From: Aureliella helgolandensis
Lineage (GTDB): Bacteria; Planctomycetota; Planctomycetia; Pirellulales; Pirellulaceae
NCBI RefSeq assembly: GCF_007752135.1
Contig: NZ_CP036298.1
Location: 7,246,501-7,310,500 of the forward strand
Length of the DNA: 64,000 bases
Reading direction: 5' to 3'
Shown in pieces: positions 8,177 through 18,305 of this stretch. Under the pieces are notes generated by a model that worked only from the letters and a program-made list of their open reading frames with translations, was not told the origin of the DNA and ran no database searches. The position numbers and the translations under genes are program-made. Position 1 is the stretch's first letter. Each line of letters begins with the position of its first letter.

Positions 8177-11100
8177 ATGCATCGAATCAACCTTCAGGGC
8201 TTTACACGACAAGCGACCATCGGGCTGCTCGCCGCGTGCAGCAGCCTCACTGCAGCCGCCCAATCGGTCGACTTTCGCTCCGAAGTCCGCCCCATTCTGT
8301 CTGACAAGTGCTATGCGTGTCATGGGCCGGATGCCACCCAGAGACCAACCGACTTGCGACTGGACACGCATTCTGGGGCGTTGGCTGACCTGGGGGGCTA
8401 CGTCGCCGTTGCACCAGGAGATCCAGACAAGAGTGAACTAGTACGTCGCATTGTATCAAGCGACGCAGACGAAGTGATGCCTCCCCAAGACCATCTTAAA
8501 CAGCTCACCGAAGAGGAGCGGGAGGTACTCATCCGGTGGGTTGCCCAGGGGGCCGAGTGGAGTGAGCACTGGTCTTACACGCCGCCCAAACGACACGCCC
8601 CACCCGCCACGACTCAACGGGAATGGGCTCACAATTGGATCGATTTCTTTATCCTTAGCAAACTGGAAAAGCGTGGGTTAACTCCCTCGCAAGATGCCGA
8701 TCGACGCACCCTCATTCGTCGACTCAGTTTCGATCTTGTCGGTCTGCCTCCCGATCCAGTGGATGTAACCAAATTTCTCGCCGACGACTCCGAGGAAGCC
8801 TACGAGAAGGTCGTTGATCGCTTATTGCAATCGCCTCACTTTGGTGAACGCATGGCGATGGCCTGGCTGGATCTCGTGCGCTATGCCGATACCGTCGGGT
8901 ATCACGGGGATCAAGACATGTCGGTCTCCCCCTTCCGCGATTACGTGATTAATGCCTTTAATGCCAACCTGCCGTTTGACCAATTCACCCGCGAGCAACT
9001 GGCAGGCGACCTGCTCGACGCGCCCACCCAAGAACAGAAAATTGCATCGGGATACAACCGTCTGGGCATGATGTCTGCCGAAGGGGGTGTTCAACCCGAA
9101 GAGTACTTGGTGAAGTACGCTGCGGACCGAGTACGCACGGCCTCCACCGTCTGGCTTGGATCCACGTTAGGCTGCGCCGAGTGCCATGATCATAAGTTCG
9201 ATCCCTTCACCGCCAAAGACTTCTACCGCTTCGCCGCTTTTTTTGCGGACATCAAGGAACGAGGCCTCTACGACACGGTCGTGGATGGGGAACGATGGGG
9301 CCCCTCGGTTCAGGTGCCCGACCCTACGCTGCCAAGCTTGCTGGCTCCGGTAGACCAACAGATTCAGCAGGTCCAACGAAAGATAGATGCTCCCTCCCCA
9401 GAATTAATTGCGGAGCTGCAGCAGGCCCAAGCAGTTTGGGAAGCCGAGCTTCGCCTGGGTCTGCAAGCCTGGCAAACTCTCCAGCCCACTTCGGCGTCTG
9501 CCCAAGCGGGCACATCGCTCACCATCCGCGAAGATGCGACCCTGCTCGCCTCGGGCAAGAACCCCAAACAAAACAGCTACCAGGTATCATTCGAATTGCC
9601 CGAGGCGCCGCTTACCGGTCTATGCCTGGAAGTTTTGCCCGATGCCTCGCTACCCAACTCCGGACCAGGCCGTGCCGGCAATGGCAATTTCGTACTGACG
9701 GAATTCAAAGCGTTCCTCGAGGACGCCGAAGGTACGCGACATCCCATCCCGTTCACTCGGGCGCGCGCCTCCATTGAGCAGGAAGCTGGTGGAGACAACC
9801 CGTATGGAAAGTGGGCGGCCGCTGCGGCCATCGATGCCGACGCGCAAGGCGCCTCATGGGGCTGGGCCATTCTCCCTGAAGCTGGACAAACAAATTACCT
9901 GACCCTTGGATTCGAGAAAGCAGTAGCGATCAGCGGCGGTAAGCTGGTCGTGGTCCTCGAACAAAACCACACCAACCCCACCCATACCCTGGGCTGCTTC
10001 CGCTTGCATGGCACCGCGCTGACGGCAGCTACCGAAGCCAGGTTCCCCGAAGCTCTGCCTGCAGCGATTCCCCCTGTTTTAGCCATCGAGGCCTCTCAAC
10101 GCACCGCGTCTCAACGGCAGATTCTGTCGGACTACTTCCGTGCGACAGCACCGCAGCTCGAGCCACTGCGCCAACAGTTGGACGCATTGATGCAGGAGCG
10201 GCAGACGATCGTCGCTGCACACACTCGCACCACGCTAGTTACCATGGCGACCGCACCTCGTGAGATGCGAGTGCTCAAGCGTGGAGATTGGATGGACAAG
10301 ACAGGTGAGGTTGTGCAACCGGGGGTCCCCCACTTCCTTCCTCCCTTGGAATCCTCCCAGTCCGCCGAAAATGAAACTCCCCGGCGCGCAACCAGACTCG
10401 ACCTGGCCAACTGGATCGTCGCTCGCGACAACCCACTAACGGCGCGAGTATTTGTCAATCGCCTGTGGACGATGCTATTTGGAGTAGGCCTTTCCAAGGT
10501 GCTGGACGACGTCGGTTCTCAAGGAGAAGCACCAGTGCACCCCGAACTGCTCGACACGCTGGCCGTGGAGTTCATGGAATCGGGCTGGGATATTAAGTCC
10601 ATGATCAAGCTCATGGTGATGTCCCACACATATCGCCAAAGTTCCTATGGTCGCAGTGACCTACGCGAAGCCGATCCGTTCAATCGCTTGGTAGCTCGCC
10701 AAGCCCGCTTCCGCCTAGATGCTGAGATCGTGCGTGATAATGCGCTGGCTGTGAGCGGCCTACTGGTACGGGAAATTGGTGGCCGAAGTGCTAAACCTTA
10801 CCAACCGGCAGGACTCTACCAGCACCTCAATTTTCCGACACGCGAATATCTAGCGGACACCGATCAAAACCAGTATCGACGAGGCGTGTACACTCACTGG
10901 CAGCGTCAGTTTCTTCATCCGGCGTTGCAGGCAATGGATGCTCCGGCGCGCGAGGAGTGCACCGCCCAACGGCCGCGTTCCAACACACCTCTGGCGGCTC
11001 TGGTCCTGCTCAATGATCCATCTTACGTGGAAGCCGCACGTGAGCTGGCCGAACATGCAATGGAGCTTGGAGGCGAAACCTCAACAACTCGGCTCGAATG

Positions 11101-11332
11101 GCTCGCGCAGCGAACTCTGAGTCGCAGCTTCACGCCGGCCGAACAACAGGTGCTGCTAGAACTTCTCGATGCGCACTTGCACCAATACTCAGTCGATGCA
11201 ACCGCCGCTCGAGAATTGCTCGAGATTGGACTCTCGCCCCCCAACCCCAAGTTACCGGTAGCCGATTGGGCAGCTTGGACGAGCGTCGCTCGAGCCCTCT
11301 TGAATATGCATGAAACGATCACTCGTAATTAG
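8177..11332 (+). CDS. Planctomycete cytochrome-domain protein with DUF1549 and DUF1553
   Basis: A 1051-residue exported protein typical of planctomycetes. A signal peptide (about 1-28) is followed by a PSCyt1 haem-binding region (SDKCYACHGPDA, CxxCH), then DUF1549 (about 150-360, with GCAECHDHKFDPF) and, after a variable carbohydrate-binding-like middle, DUF1553 (about 730-1000). It ends in LLNMHETITRN, the conserved tail of the family. The reaction is unknown; genomic association with sulfatases and DUF1501 proteins suggests a role in degradation of complex polysaccharides in the periplasm. The DUF1501 gene follows 15 bp downstream, the standard two-gene operon. Confidence 0.93.
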   Translation: MHRINLQGFTRQATIGLLAACSSLTAAAQSVDFRSEVRPILSDKCYACHGPDATQRPTDLRLDTHSGALADLGGYVAVAPGDPDKSELVRRIVSSDADEVMPPQDHLKQLTEEEREVLIRWVAQGAEWSEHWSYTPPKRHAPPATTQREWAHNWIDFFILSKLEKRGLTPSQDADRRTLIRRLSFDLVGLPPDPVDVTKFLADDSEEAYEKVVDRLLQSPHFGERMAMAWLDLVRYADTVGYHGDQDMSVSPFRDYVINAFNANLPFDQFTREQLAGDLLDAPTQEQKIASGYNRLGMMSAEGGVQPEEYLVKYAADRVRTASTVWLGSTLGCAECHDHKFDPFTAKDFYRFAAFFADIKERGLYDTVVDGERWGPSVQVPDPTLPSLLAPVDQQIQQVQRKIDAPSPELIAELQQAQAVWEAELRLGLQAWQTLQPTSASAQAGTSLTIREDATLLASGKNPKQNSYQVSFELPEAPLTGLCLEVLPDASLPNSGPGRAGNGNFVLTEFKAFLEDAEGTRHPIPFTRARASIEQEAGGDNPYGKWAAAAAIDADAQGASWGWAILPEAGQTNYLTLGFEKAVAISGGKLVVVLEQNHTNPTHTLGCFRLHGTALTAATEARFPEALPAAIPPVLAIEASQRTASQRQILSDYFRATAPQLEPLRQQLDALMQERQTIVAAHTRTTLVTMATAPREMRVLKRGDWMDKTGEVVQPGVPHFLPPLESSQSAENETPRRATRLDLANWIVARDNPLTARVFVNRLWTMLFGVGLSKVLDDVGSQGEAPVHPELLDTLAVEFMESGWDIKSMIKLMVMSHTYRQSSYGRSDLREADPFNRLVARQARFRLDAEIVRDNALAVSGLLVREIGGRSAKPYQPAGLYQHLNFPTREYLADTDQNQYRRGVYTHWQRQFLHPALQAMDAPAREECTAQRPRSNTPLAALVLLNDPSYVEAARELAEHAMELGGETSTTRLEWLAQRTLSRSFTPAEQQVLLELLDAHLHQYSVDATAARELLEIGLSPPNPKLPVADWAAWTSVARALLNMHETITRN

Positions 11333-11347
11333 CGATGGGATAGGAAG

Positions 11348-12814
11348 ATGAATGCTTTAGAAGAATTGCAACGCATCGAATTGCGACGCTCATTCCTGGG
11401 TAGAGCTGCTGCCGGAGTGGGGGCCCTAGCTTTGAATTCGCTATTGAATCCAGCTTTATTGCTTGGCGAACCGGTGGACGCGAAACGCGGGCAAGGGCAA
11501 GCCAAGCGAATGGAGCAGTGGACGGGAGTCGTCAATCCGCTGCATTTCCCTCAGCGCGTCAAACGCGTCATCCACTTGTCGATGGCGGGTGGCCCCTCCC
11601 ACCTGGAAACCTTTGACTACAAACCTAAGCTGGCGGCCTTGGATGGTCAGCCCATGCCTAAATCGTTTACCGAAGGGCAACAAATCGCACAACTCCAAGG
11701 ACAACGCGACAGCCTCAAATGCATGGGACCTCAGTTCAAATTCTCTCGGCACGGCGAAGCGGGGACTGAAATCAGCAGCATCCTGCCCCATATGAGCAAG
11801 ATTGTGGATGACATTTGTGTAATCAAATCGATGCATACAGACCAGATCAATCACGATCCCGCTCACACCTTGATGAATACGGGAACCAGTATCCCAGGGC
11901 GTCCCTCCATGGGTTCTTGGCTACAGTACGGATTGGGAAGCGAGGCAGATGACTTGCCGGGCTACGTCGTCATGACCAGCGTGGGTGGTGGACAGTCCCA
12001 ACCCATCGCTTCGCGTCAATGGCACAGTGGATTTCTACCTAGTCGATTTCAAGGTGTTGAATTCCGCTCCAAAGGAGATCCCGTGCTTTATGTCGGCAAT
12101 CCCAAAGGAGTCAATCTCACGCGGCAAAGGGAGGTCATCAATGCGGTTCAAAGGATGAATCAATTGGGGGACGAAACCTTCCAAGACCCCGAGATAGCCA
12201 CTCGCATCGCGCAATACGAACTCGCCTTCAAGATGCAAACCTCGGTGCCCGAGCTGATGGACATTTCCGGTGAGCCTCAGCACATTCTTGACCTATACGG
12301 AACCGAGGGAGGAGACGGCAGCTTTGCCTCCAACTGCCTGTTGGCACGCCGCTTAGCTGAGCGTGGCGTGCGTTTTATCCAGCTCTACCACCGTGGCTGG
12401 GACCACCACGGTGGCATCAAAGCGGGAGCCGCCGTGACGGCCAAACTTGTCGACCAGGGGACTTCCGCCCTAATTCAAGATTTGCGGCAACGCGGTATGC
12501 TCGACGATACTCTCGTGATTTGGGGAGGAGAATTCGGGCGCACGCCCATGGCTCAAGGCTCCGGACGCGATCACCACATCAAAGGATTTTCCACTTGGTT
12601 GGCCGGCGGAGGCGTGACTCCAGGAACGGTCTACGGGGCTACCGACGAACTGGGCTATTCGGCCATTGAAAACCCGGTCCACGTCAATGATCTCCACGCC
12701 ACTATGCTGTACCTGTTTGGCATCGATCATGAGCGTTTAACCTACCGTTTCCAGGGGCGAGATTTCCGACTAACCGACGTGGCCGGCAAGGTCGTCCATT
12801 CCATTCTGAGCTAG
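11348..12814 (+). CDS. DUF1501 family exported protein
   Basis: A 488-residue protein with a twin-arginine-like N-terminus ([17 protein letters not shown]), so it is probably exported folded. The body has the DUF1501 sulfatase-like alkaline-phosphatase fold landmarks [38 protein letters not shown]-like residues (RGWDHHGG) and [10 protein letters not shown]. It is the regular operon partner of DUF1549/DUF1553 proteins, 15 bp upstream. Substrate unknown. A ribosome binding site (AGGAAG) immediately precedes the ATG. Confidence 0.93.
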   Translation: MNALEELQRIELRRSFLGRAAAGVGALALNSLLNPALLLGEPVDAKRGQGQAKRMEQWTGVVNPLHFPQRVKRVIHLSMAGGPSHLETFDYKPKLAALDGQPMPKSFTEGQQIAQLQGQRDSLKCMGPQFKFSRHGEAGTEISSILPHMSKIVDDICVIKSMHTDQINHDPAHTLMNTGTSIPGRPSMGSWLQYGLGSEADDLPGYVVMTSVGGGQSQPIASRQWHSGFLPSRFQGVEFRSKGDPVLYVGNPKGVNLTRQREVINAVQRMNQLGDETFQDPEIATRIAQYELAFKMQTSVPELMDISGEPQHILDLYGTEGGDGSFASNCLLARRLAERGVRFIQLYHRGWDHHGGIKAGAAVTAKLVDQGTSALIQDLRQRGMLDDTLVIWGGEFGRTPMAQGSGRDHHIKGFSTWLAGGGVTPGTVYGATDELGYSAIENPVHVNDLHATMLYLFGIDHERLTYRFQGRDFRLTDVAGKVVHSILS

Positions 12815-12819
12815 CAACC

Positions 12820-13074
12820 ATGGTCGTAAGCTCGCTGAAATCCCTGACGCGCTGGCTCAAGAGTCGTTGCGCAGCCGGGCTGATTGCGTTGGTTAAGTTC
12901 TATCAACGAGGAATCTCCCCTCTGCTTGGCCCAAGTTGCCGATTTCAACCGACTTGCAGCGAATATATGATCGGTGCGATTGGCAAGTACGGGCCCATTC
13001 GTGGTACGCTGAAGGGGATCTGGCGCATCCTTCGCTGCCATCCCTTCAATCGCGGCGGCGCCGATCCGCCGTAG
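12820..13074 (+). CDS. yidD: Membrane protein insertion efficiency factor YidD
   Basis: An 84-residue protein with the signature [33 protein letters not shown] and [13 protein letters not shown]. YidD is an amphipathic inner-membrane-associated protein that helps YidC insert proteins. In most bacteria yidD sits between rnpA and yidC; here it starts 5 bp after a DUF1501 gene, so it has been separated from that cluster. Length and motifs are normal. Confidence 0.93.
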   Translation: MVVSSLKSLTRWLKSRCAAGLIALVKFYQRGISPLLGPSCRFQPTCSEYMIGAIGKYGPIRGTLKGIWRILRCHPFNRGGADPP

Positions 13075-13127
13075 GCTCGTGGCCTCACCAACTCAGTTAA
13101 AACCCAAGTCCACTGGAATCTTCAACG

Positions 13128-14054
13128 ATGTTTACTAGCCGCCGGAACTTCTTGACCGTTGCAGCCGCTGCCACTGCCACGACTGCATTCCAGACTCACC
13201 GGGGCGTCAGCGCGCAAACCCCCAAAGCTCCCTCCCCACCACCGCCTGACCATCCTATCGCCGTGTTTGCCAAGCCCTTCCAAGAGGAATCGGCTGAGGC
13301 CATGGGAGAGCGACTGCAACAGATTGGCGCCAATGGCATCGAAGCAACTCTTCGAACCGGAGGTCAAATCGAGCCAGCCAACTTGGGGGAACAATTGCCT
13401 AGACTGTGCGAGGCGCTGTCCAAGTACGACCAACGCGTACTCATCGCAGCCAGCAACATCAATTCGGTCGATGCCACTAGCGAACGGCAACTTGAATTGC
13501 TCGCCGCACATCGCATCCCCTACTTCCGCATGGAATACTACCGCTACGACTTCGCGCAACCCATACTTCCGCAATTGGCACGGCATGCAAAAGCCGCCAG
13601 CGAGTTGGCGGTGCTCTGCAAATCGCTAGGCATCACGGGGCTCTATCAAAACCATGCTGGCAAGAATATGGTGGGGGCAGCACTGTGGGATCTTCAGGAC
13701 GTGTTGCTTGACCTCGACCCAAGCGCCATCGCCATCGCGATGGACACTCGGCACACCACCGTCGAGCTCTCGCAAAGTTGGCCTGCCGCTTACGCGAGAG
13801 TGCGGCCTAACCTAGGAGCCATTTACGTCAAGGATTTTGCCTGGGAATCGAACAAACCGGTCAACGTTCCCCTGGGGGATGGGCTCGCTCAGCCACTGTT
13901 CCAAAAAATAGCGCAAGATGGCTTGGTCGGCCCACTTTCACTACATATGGAATACATTGACCATCGTCCAAGCCATTTACTCGAACAGCGTTGGGAAGCC
14001 ATCGCGAATGACATGTTAACTTTAAAAAAATGGCTGGGCCAGCGCGCTGGCTAA
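13128..14054 (+). CDS. Tat-exported sugar phosphate isomerase/epimerase-like TIM-barrel protein
   Basis: A 308-residue protein. The N-terminus has a twin-arginine signal (SRRNFLTVAAAATATTAF, ending near VSA-Q). The remainder is an AP-endonuclease-2-type TIM barrel (xylose isomerase-like), with YQNHAG, AMDTRHTTVE and YVKDFAW as likely metal and substrate-binding strands. These enzymes isomerise or epimerise sugars or act on inositol derivatives; exported copies are frequent in planctomycetes and their substrates are mostly unknown. The gene is 53 bp after yidD and 47 bp before the next gene, all on the + strand. Confidence 0.83.
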   Translation: MFTSRRNFLTVAAAATATTAFQTHRGVSAQTPKAPSPPPPDHPIAVFAKPFQEESAEAMGERLQQIGANGIEATLRTGGQIEPANLGEQLPRLCEALSKYDQRVLIAASNINSVDATSERQLELLAAHRIPYFRMEYYRYDFAQPILPQLARHAKAASELAVLCKSLGITGLYQNHAGKNMVGAALWDLQDVLLDLDPSAIAIAMDTRHTTVELSQSWPAAYARVRPNLGAIYVKDFAWESNKPVNVPLGDGLAQPLFQKIAQDGLVGPLSLHMEYIDHRPSHLLEQRWEAIANDMLTLKKWLGQRAG

Positions 14055-14101
14055 CCTCCGTGCGTTGGAATGATTCAGGCCACAGATGGAAGGAAATTGT
14101 G

Positions 14102-14644
14102 ATGAGCGATCAACCGATAACCAACATGAGCCCAGCCCTACCCGACTACGGGATCTACGATCGCTGGCCCGTCGATGGCGAGGCGTGGATTCATCCCGAA
14201 GATCGAGAATTGGCTAAGCAACTAATCCCCAGCGAACGCGTATTCCGTCGCGAAAAATGGGATGGAGAATACTACTGGTTGGCCTACGGCCAGCAGACGC
14301 TACGGTTGCAACCGACTCTATGGTTGGAAGTCCCGCCCATCGACCTGGAAGTGGGCGAACAAATCGAACTATTGGCGCATCAAGGTGACAACGATCCTGG
14401 ACTATTTCACATCCAAGACATCCACTACAACCGAGTGCATCAGAACCACGAATACTTCCTGCAACGTGATGGCCTGCACTTGCCAGACGCGTTTCCACGC
14501 GAGCATCTACGCAAACTCCACCAGCAGCACCATCTACGCGTGGGAGACCCTGAACACACGATGCCACAGCCGCGATTATCTGCAGAAGTGCCACTGCTCG
14601 ATGTGGGAGACTTAACGGGTGACGACCAACAGAAGAAAACCTAG
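14102..14644 (+). CDS. Conserved hypothetical protein
   Basis: A 180-residue soluble, Trp/Tyr/His-rich protein with no signal peptide or membrane segment. The ATG at 14102 is chosen because AAGGAA lies 5 bp upstream; an earlier in-frame start at 14030 would overlap the TIM-barrel gene. I recognise no family. The sequence is rich in acidic and aromatic residues and ends in a polar tail. Position after the TIM-barrel gene suggests cotranscription, nothing more. Confidence 0.65.
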   Translation: MSDQPITNMSPALPDYGIYDRWPVDGEAWIHPEDRELAKQLIPSERVFRREKWDGEYYWLAYGQQTLRLQPTLWLEVPPIDLEVGEQIELLAHQGDNDPGLFHIQDIHYNRVHQNHEYFLQRDGLHLPDAFPREHLRKLHQQHHLRVGDPEHTMPQPRLSAEVPLLDVGDLTGDDQQKKT

Positions 14645-14740
14645 CCCCAACGCGGTATCCCAACCTGAAGTCGGGGCGGGAGCGGGCGGACGAGGCAATG
14701 TATCCCACCGCTTTTGATCGCTCCCCTCACACCGACGATG

Positions 14741-15061
14741 CTATTCCCCCAACTGTTCGACAATCCACTGAGCGTAGGCTGGAGAGCAGCCAACCACTTC
14801 GACCACCAGCAACTCGGGTACGTCGTACGGATGCTTTTCGTCGACAAGCGCCATGAGACGTTCGATGCAAGATTGAGTCGACTTGGCAACGCAGCGGAAT
14901 TCAGTCGCCTCGCAAACGGCTCCCTGCCAGCGATAGACACTTTGAATCGGGCCGGTAATCTGGACACAGGCCGCCAATTGCGATTCAACCATTAACCTAG
15001 CCAGCATCTGTGCCTGCTCGAAGGTTTCCGTGGTTGTGCTGAGCTCTACAATTTGTGTCAT
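14741..15061 (-). CDS. cutA: Divalent-cation tolerance protein CutA
   Basis: A 106-residue protein with the CutA1 pattern: an N-terminal strand with ARLMVESQLAACVQI, YRWQGAVCEATEF, then DEKHPYDVPELLVVEV and a C-terminal YAQWI. CutA forms very stable trimers related to PII proteins and has been linked to copper tolerance; its exact role is debated. The start is the ATG at 15061, preceded on the - strand by GGGGAG; the longer frame to 15145 runs into the SRAP gene. It is divergent from the SRAP gene with 36 bp between starts. Confidence 0.92.
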   Translation of the reverse strand: MTQIVELSTTTETFEQAQMLARLMVESQLAACVQITGPIQSVYRWQGAVCEATEFRCVAKSTQSCIERLMALVDEKHPYDVPELLVVEVVGCSPAYAQWIVEQLGE

Positions 15062-15097
15062 TCTCAAAAACTCCCCTTCACCGATCGAGACGGAACC

Positions 15098-15790
15098 ATG
15101 TGTGGCCGCTTTACACTCCAAACGCTGCCTAGCCAGTGGGGACAACTCCTGCTTCCGCTACTAGAGCATTGGGAGCCTCCTGCAGGGTGGACACCCCGCT
15201 ACAACATCGCGCCTACCCAAAACATCCTAGCGATACTGGACAGCGAGCATCCTGGGCGAGGCACGCTCGACCAACTCCGCTGGGGATTGATCCCAAGTTG
15301 GTCCCAAGATTTAGCGATTGGCAGTCGTATGATCAATGCTCGGGCCGAGACCCTACTCGAAAAACGCTCCTTTGCCGGGCCACTCGCCGAGCGTCGCTGC
15401 ATGATTTTAGCCGACGGATATTACGAATGGCAAAAGCAAGCCGACGGTCGAAAACAACCATGTTGGCTGGCGCCTGCTGGCGGAGGCCCGATGTTGCTGG
15501 CAGGGCTGTGGGAGGTGAATCGTCGCGCAACAGGCGTTCCTATCCGATCCTGCACCCTCATTACCACGGCGGCGAATCATGCCCTGTCCGAAGTGCATGA
15601 TCGCATGCCAGTCGTCCTCCACCCCGCCGAGGCGGAGCGTTGGATCGATCCTCGCTGCAAGGCTCAGGAGGCCTCGGAGCTCTTACAACCTGCCGCAGAT
15701 GACTTCTTTTGCATTCGCCAGGTCTCGACGCGCGTCAATAATGTTCGGCACGATGATCCGGAATGCTTGGCAGCAGTCGCCTCTGCATAG
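15098..15790 (+). CDS. SRAP-domain protein (YedK/HMCES-like) for abasic-site DNA-protein crosslinks
   Basis: A 230-residue protein starting MCGRFTL at 15098; Cys2, exposed after Met removal, forms the thiazolidine link to abasic sites in single-stranded DNA. The other conserved residues are present: NARAET, GYYEW (catalytic Glu) and HDRMPVVL (catalytic His). The family shields abasic sites at replication forks. Length is normal. No SOS box is obvious in the 36-bp divergent gap to cutA. Confidence 0.95.
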   Translation: MCGRFTLQTLPSQWGQLLLPLLEHWEPPAGWTPRYNIAPTQNILAILDSEHPGRGTLDQLRWGLIPSWSQDLAIGSRMINARAETLLEKRSFAGPLAERRCMILADGYYEWQKQADGRKQPCWLAPAGGGPMLLAGLWEVNRRATGVPIRSCTLITTAANHALSEVHDRMPVVLHPAEAERWIDPRCKAQEASELLQPAADDFFCIRQVSTRVNNVRHDDPECLAAVASA

Positions 15791-15793
15791 AGG

Positions 15794-16138
15794 TTATTGC
15801 TGCACGAGCTTGTCAATCAACGCATCCAAGTCGGTCTTGGAAACGCCCATCTTAGCGGCAGCCAAGGCGAATAGACGCTTTTCAATCTCGCTCAGCTTTC
15901 CATCAGCGGCCATCATTCGCATCATGTCGGCGAGCATTTGATCTTGCTCGACGCGGTCCACGGGGAACTTGAGCTTTGCCTCACCACTGAGGGCAAAGGC
16001 GATCGCTTTTTCCAAATCCTCTTCTGCTAATCCCAACGTCGAACATCGATCGACCAGAAGTGCAATTTCATGTTCGGTAAGACTACCGTCGGCGGCAGCC
16101 ATAATAACTAGATTCTTAAGGTGATCGAGATGCTTCAC
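15794..16138 (-). CDS. TerB-like small helical protein
   Basis: A 114-residue all-helical protein. Two acidic EF-like loops, AAADGSLTEHEIALL and AADGKLSEIEKRLF, match the repeated metal-binding pattern of TerB/TerB-like (DUF533-related) domains. TerB proteins bind metal and are associated with stress or phage resistance in tellurite clusters, but this one is isolated. Convergent with the SRAP gene, 3 bp between stops. Confidence 0.75.
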   Translation of the reverse strand: MKHLDHLKNLVIMAAADGSLTEHEIALLVDRCSTLGLAEEDLEKAIAFALSGEAKLKFPVDRVEQDQMLADMMRMMAADGKLSEIEKRLFALAAAKMGVSKTDLDALIDKLVQQ

Positions 16139-16324
16139 TGTTTGCTCCTAACAATGGTTGGTCTCCCAACTTTCCCCTCAGCCTTAGGCTGGCGATCGCA
16201 GCCCAATCGGGAAAATCTCTTTAAAAAAATACAGGCCTGCCCGGCTCGCCATGCCAACGGACCACTTACTCAGGGGATGATTGTCTGCCTGCTGGGCAAG
16301 GGAGTCAAGCAGACAGCGTCAACC

Positions 16325-18232
16325 TTAGGCTTTACGGATAAAATGCTCCGCGTAAGAGCGGACCTCAGTTCCGTTTAGGACATGGACCATGCGTAGTTGT
16401 TGCAGCATGGCTTCATTAAACTTACTCAACGGAATATGGACCAATTGCTTGTGGAAACGCTTGGCGATGCGACGCCACGAGGCGGTTGGCGGCTTGGGAC
16501 TCAACAAGGCCACCTGACGTTCGCGCGAGTGCAAACAGGCCGCTGCCAGTAAGCGGTCTTCCAAATCAGTCGCAAAATCGAGCCGTGGATCATGCCAAAC
16601 ATCAGGAATGGGAACAGGCGGGTAGAGAAACATTGCGCCCCCATAGGTCGCCAGGGCGATCCCTGGCCCCACCAGTTCCTCAGCAAAATCGCTGGCAAAA
16701 AACGCGAGAGTCGACTCTTCCTTGTGTTCCGCAAACCACGTCGTTCTCCAGGGATAATCTCGCGGATCTGCCGGCGTGTCAAACATCATGACGCAGCAGT
16801 CAATGGTGCCGATACTCGGCGGCATGACCTTCACGTAGATGTCGCCATCGTACCAATGGCGAATGGTCTCGCGAATGTCGATCCCATCCTTGATACTCGT
16901 TGAAAACTTTTCGCTACGCGCCAAATCCGCTCCCAGTAGAGCTTTGGCGCGATCGACGACGCGCGTGCGGAAGCTCTCAATCAAACTGTCCTCGGGAGGC
17001 CAGGAACATTGGGAGTAAGGATTCCACTGCGTCTTCCAACGCTCGCGATCCTCCGGCTCAGGCCTTCGCCGCAGTTCCAACGATCGCCAGGAGACAGGCT
17101 GCCCAGGCAAGCGGCTTACCACGCTGACCCGATCTCCATCAGGCAAGCGCAGCTGATCGATGCCGAGCGTTGCGGTAGGCAACCCCAGGTCTTCGTGAAA
17201 CGGATAGTCACGGGCCGTTTCGATCAAGTGAATCGCATACTGATCTCCCAAAATCTGTTGCGCCGCGACCGTCATCGTATACAGATCAGGAGTCATACGG
17301 TGATCAAACAGCGTCAGGTTTCGAGTGTACTTTAAGCACTGGGTAAGCAGCAGCGGTGTGATCCGCCGGGCGCGTTTGCCGAGGTCCTGCAGGTAGCTAC
17401 TGCGGGCAGACAGGAACAGCTGCTTAACGCCATCGATTGCCAAATTCTCGTCGTCTTCCAACTGGGCGCGGGCGCGTTCGTAGAGCCCGGTAATAAAGGG
17501 GAGCTCTCCAAACAAAAACGCTAACGAATTGGGAGTTAAACTGTAGGACCGAGGAGGCAACACCGAATCATGCACCGGCGGCTCATGACTCCCCTCGTAA
17601 TAAGCTTCCCGCAACCAGGGCCAATGCAAGATGGAGCAAATCAGAACAATGTGCTTGTGCTGCTTTTCCAATTGTCGCAGACGCCAAGCGATGAATTGCA
17701 GACGTTGCTCCGTCTGCTCCTGAAACGGACGCGATACGCTCGGGAGAATGGCCGTGGCAAACTTTTCAATCGGGACCGTCTTCAACGCATAGGGGTCGGG
17801 CATTACCGATGCCAGAGGTTGGAAGCCATTGGTCTCCATATCACAGAATTCGACGGGCCAATGCTCGCCGATGGCGACTCGCATGGCCATAATCACCGGC
17901 TGGCATGGATCGATGGGCACGTAGCTCCACGCCTCTTCGGTAGCCGCATCGTCCTCCTCTTCGCCAACTCCTTCAGACGGAGGAGTCCAACTCGATTGAT
18001 ACGAAGGCTGGCAAGGCTGCAGAACGAGGCTCGGAGTCGGGAGATGTTCAACCGCCTCCAGCACCGACGTCCGGAAGGAGTCGGGGAGCTCCACGGCGAG
18101 GCAGTCGCACCGGTTCTCCAGCAACCACTTGCGAACCGCTAGGGCACAGTTGCCGCTGCCATGCACAACGGGTAAACAAGTAATGCGAGGTCCCAGCGAA
18201 AGTGGTGAAATAGGTCGATCTTTCGTGCTCAT
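16325..18232 (-). CDS. Large protein of unknown function, possibly TraB/ChaN-like
   Basis: A 635-residue cytoplasmic protein without signal peptide or membrane helices. The N-terminus (LPVVHGSGNCALAVRKWL, then CDCLAVELPDSFR) and a segment near 185-225 (FIAWRLRQLEKQHKHIVLICSILHW) recall the TraB/GumN/EreA-like fold, in which an N-terminal His/Glu pair binds metal. An acidic stretch (GVGEEEDDAATEE) interrupts it at about 100-112. I cannot name a family with confidence; similarity to DUF5682-type proteins is possible. It is divergent from the hydrolase gene at 18306. Confidence 0.6.
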   Translation of the reverse strand: MSTKDRPISPLSLGPRITCLPVVHGSGNCALAVRKWLLENRCDCLAVELPDSFRTSVLEAVEHLPTPSLVLQPCQPSYQSSWTPPSEGVGEEEDDAATEEAWSYVPIDPCQPVIMAMRVAIGEHWPVEFCDMETNGFQPLASVMPDPYALKTVPIEKFATAILPSVSRPFQEQTEQRLQFIAWRLRQLEKQHKHIVLICSILHWPWLREAYYEGSHEPPVHDSVLPPRSYSLTPNSLAFLFGELPFITGLYERARAQLEDDENLAIDGVKQLFLSARSSYLQDLGKRARRITPLLLTQCLKYTRNLTLFDHRMTPDLYTMTVAAQQILGDQYAIHLIETARDYPFHEDLGLPTATLGIDQLRLPDGDRVSVVSRLPGQPVSWRSLELRRRPEPEDRERWKTQWNPYSQCSWPPEDSLIESFRTRVVDRAKALLGADLARSEKFSTSIKDGIDIRETIRHWYDGDIYVKVMPPSIGTIDCCVMMFDTPADPRDYPWRTTWFAEHKEESTLAFFASDFAEELVGPGIALATYGGAMFLYPPVPIPDVWHDPRLDFATDLEDRLLAAACLHSRERQVALLSPKPPTASWRRIAKRFHKQLVHIPLSKFNEAMLQQLRMVHVLNGTEVRSYAEHFIRKA

Positions 18233-18305
18233 TGAGTCTCTACGATCTTATACTGTTCTCAACACGGCATCCCAGCCAGGGCCATGACATGGGACCACAC
18301 GCTTG

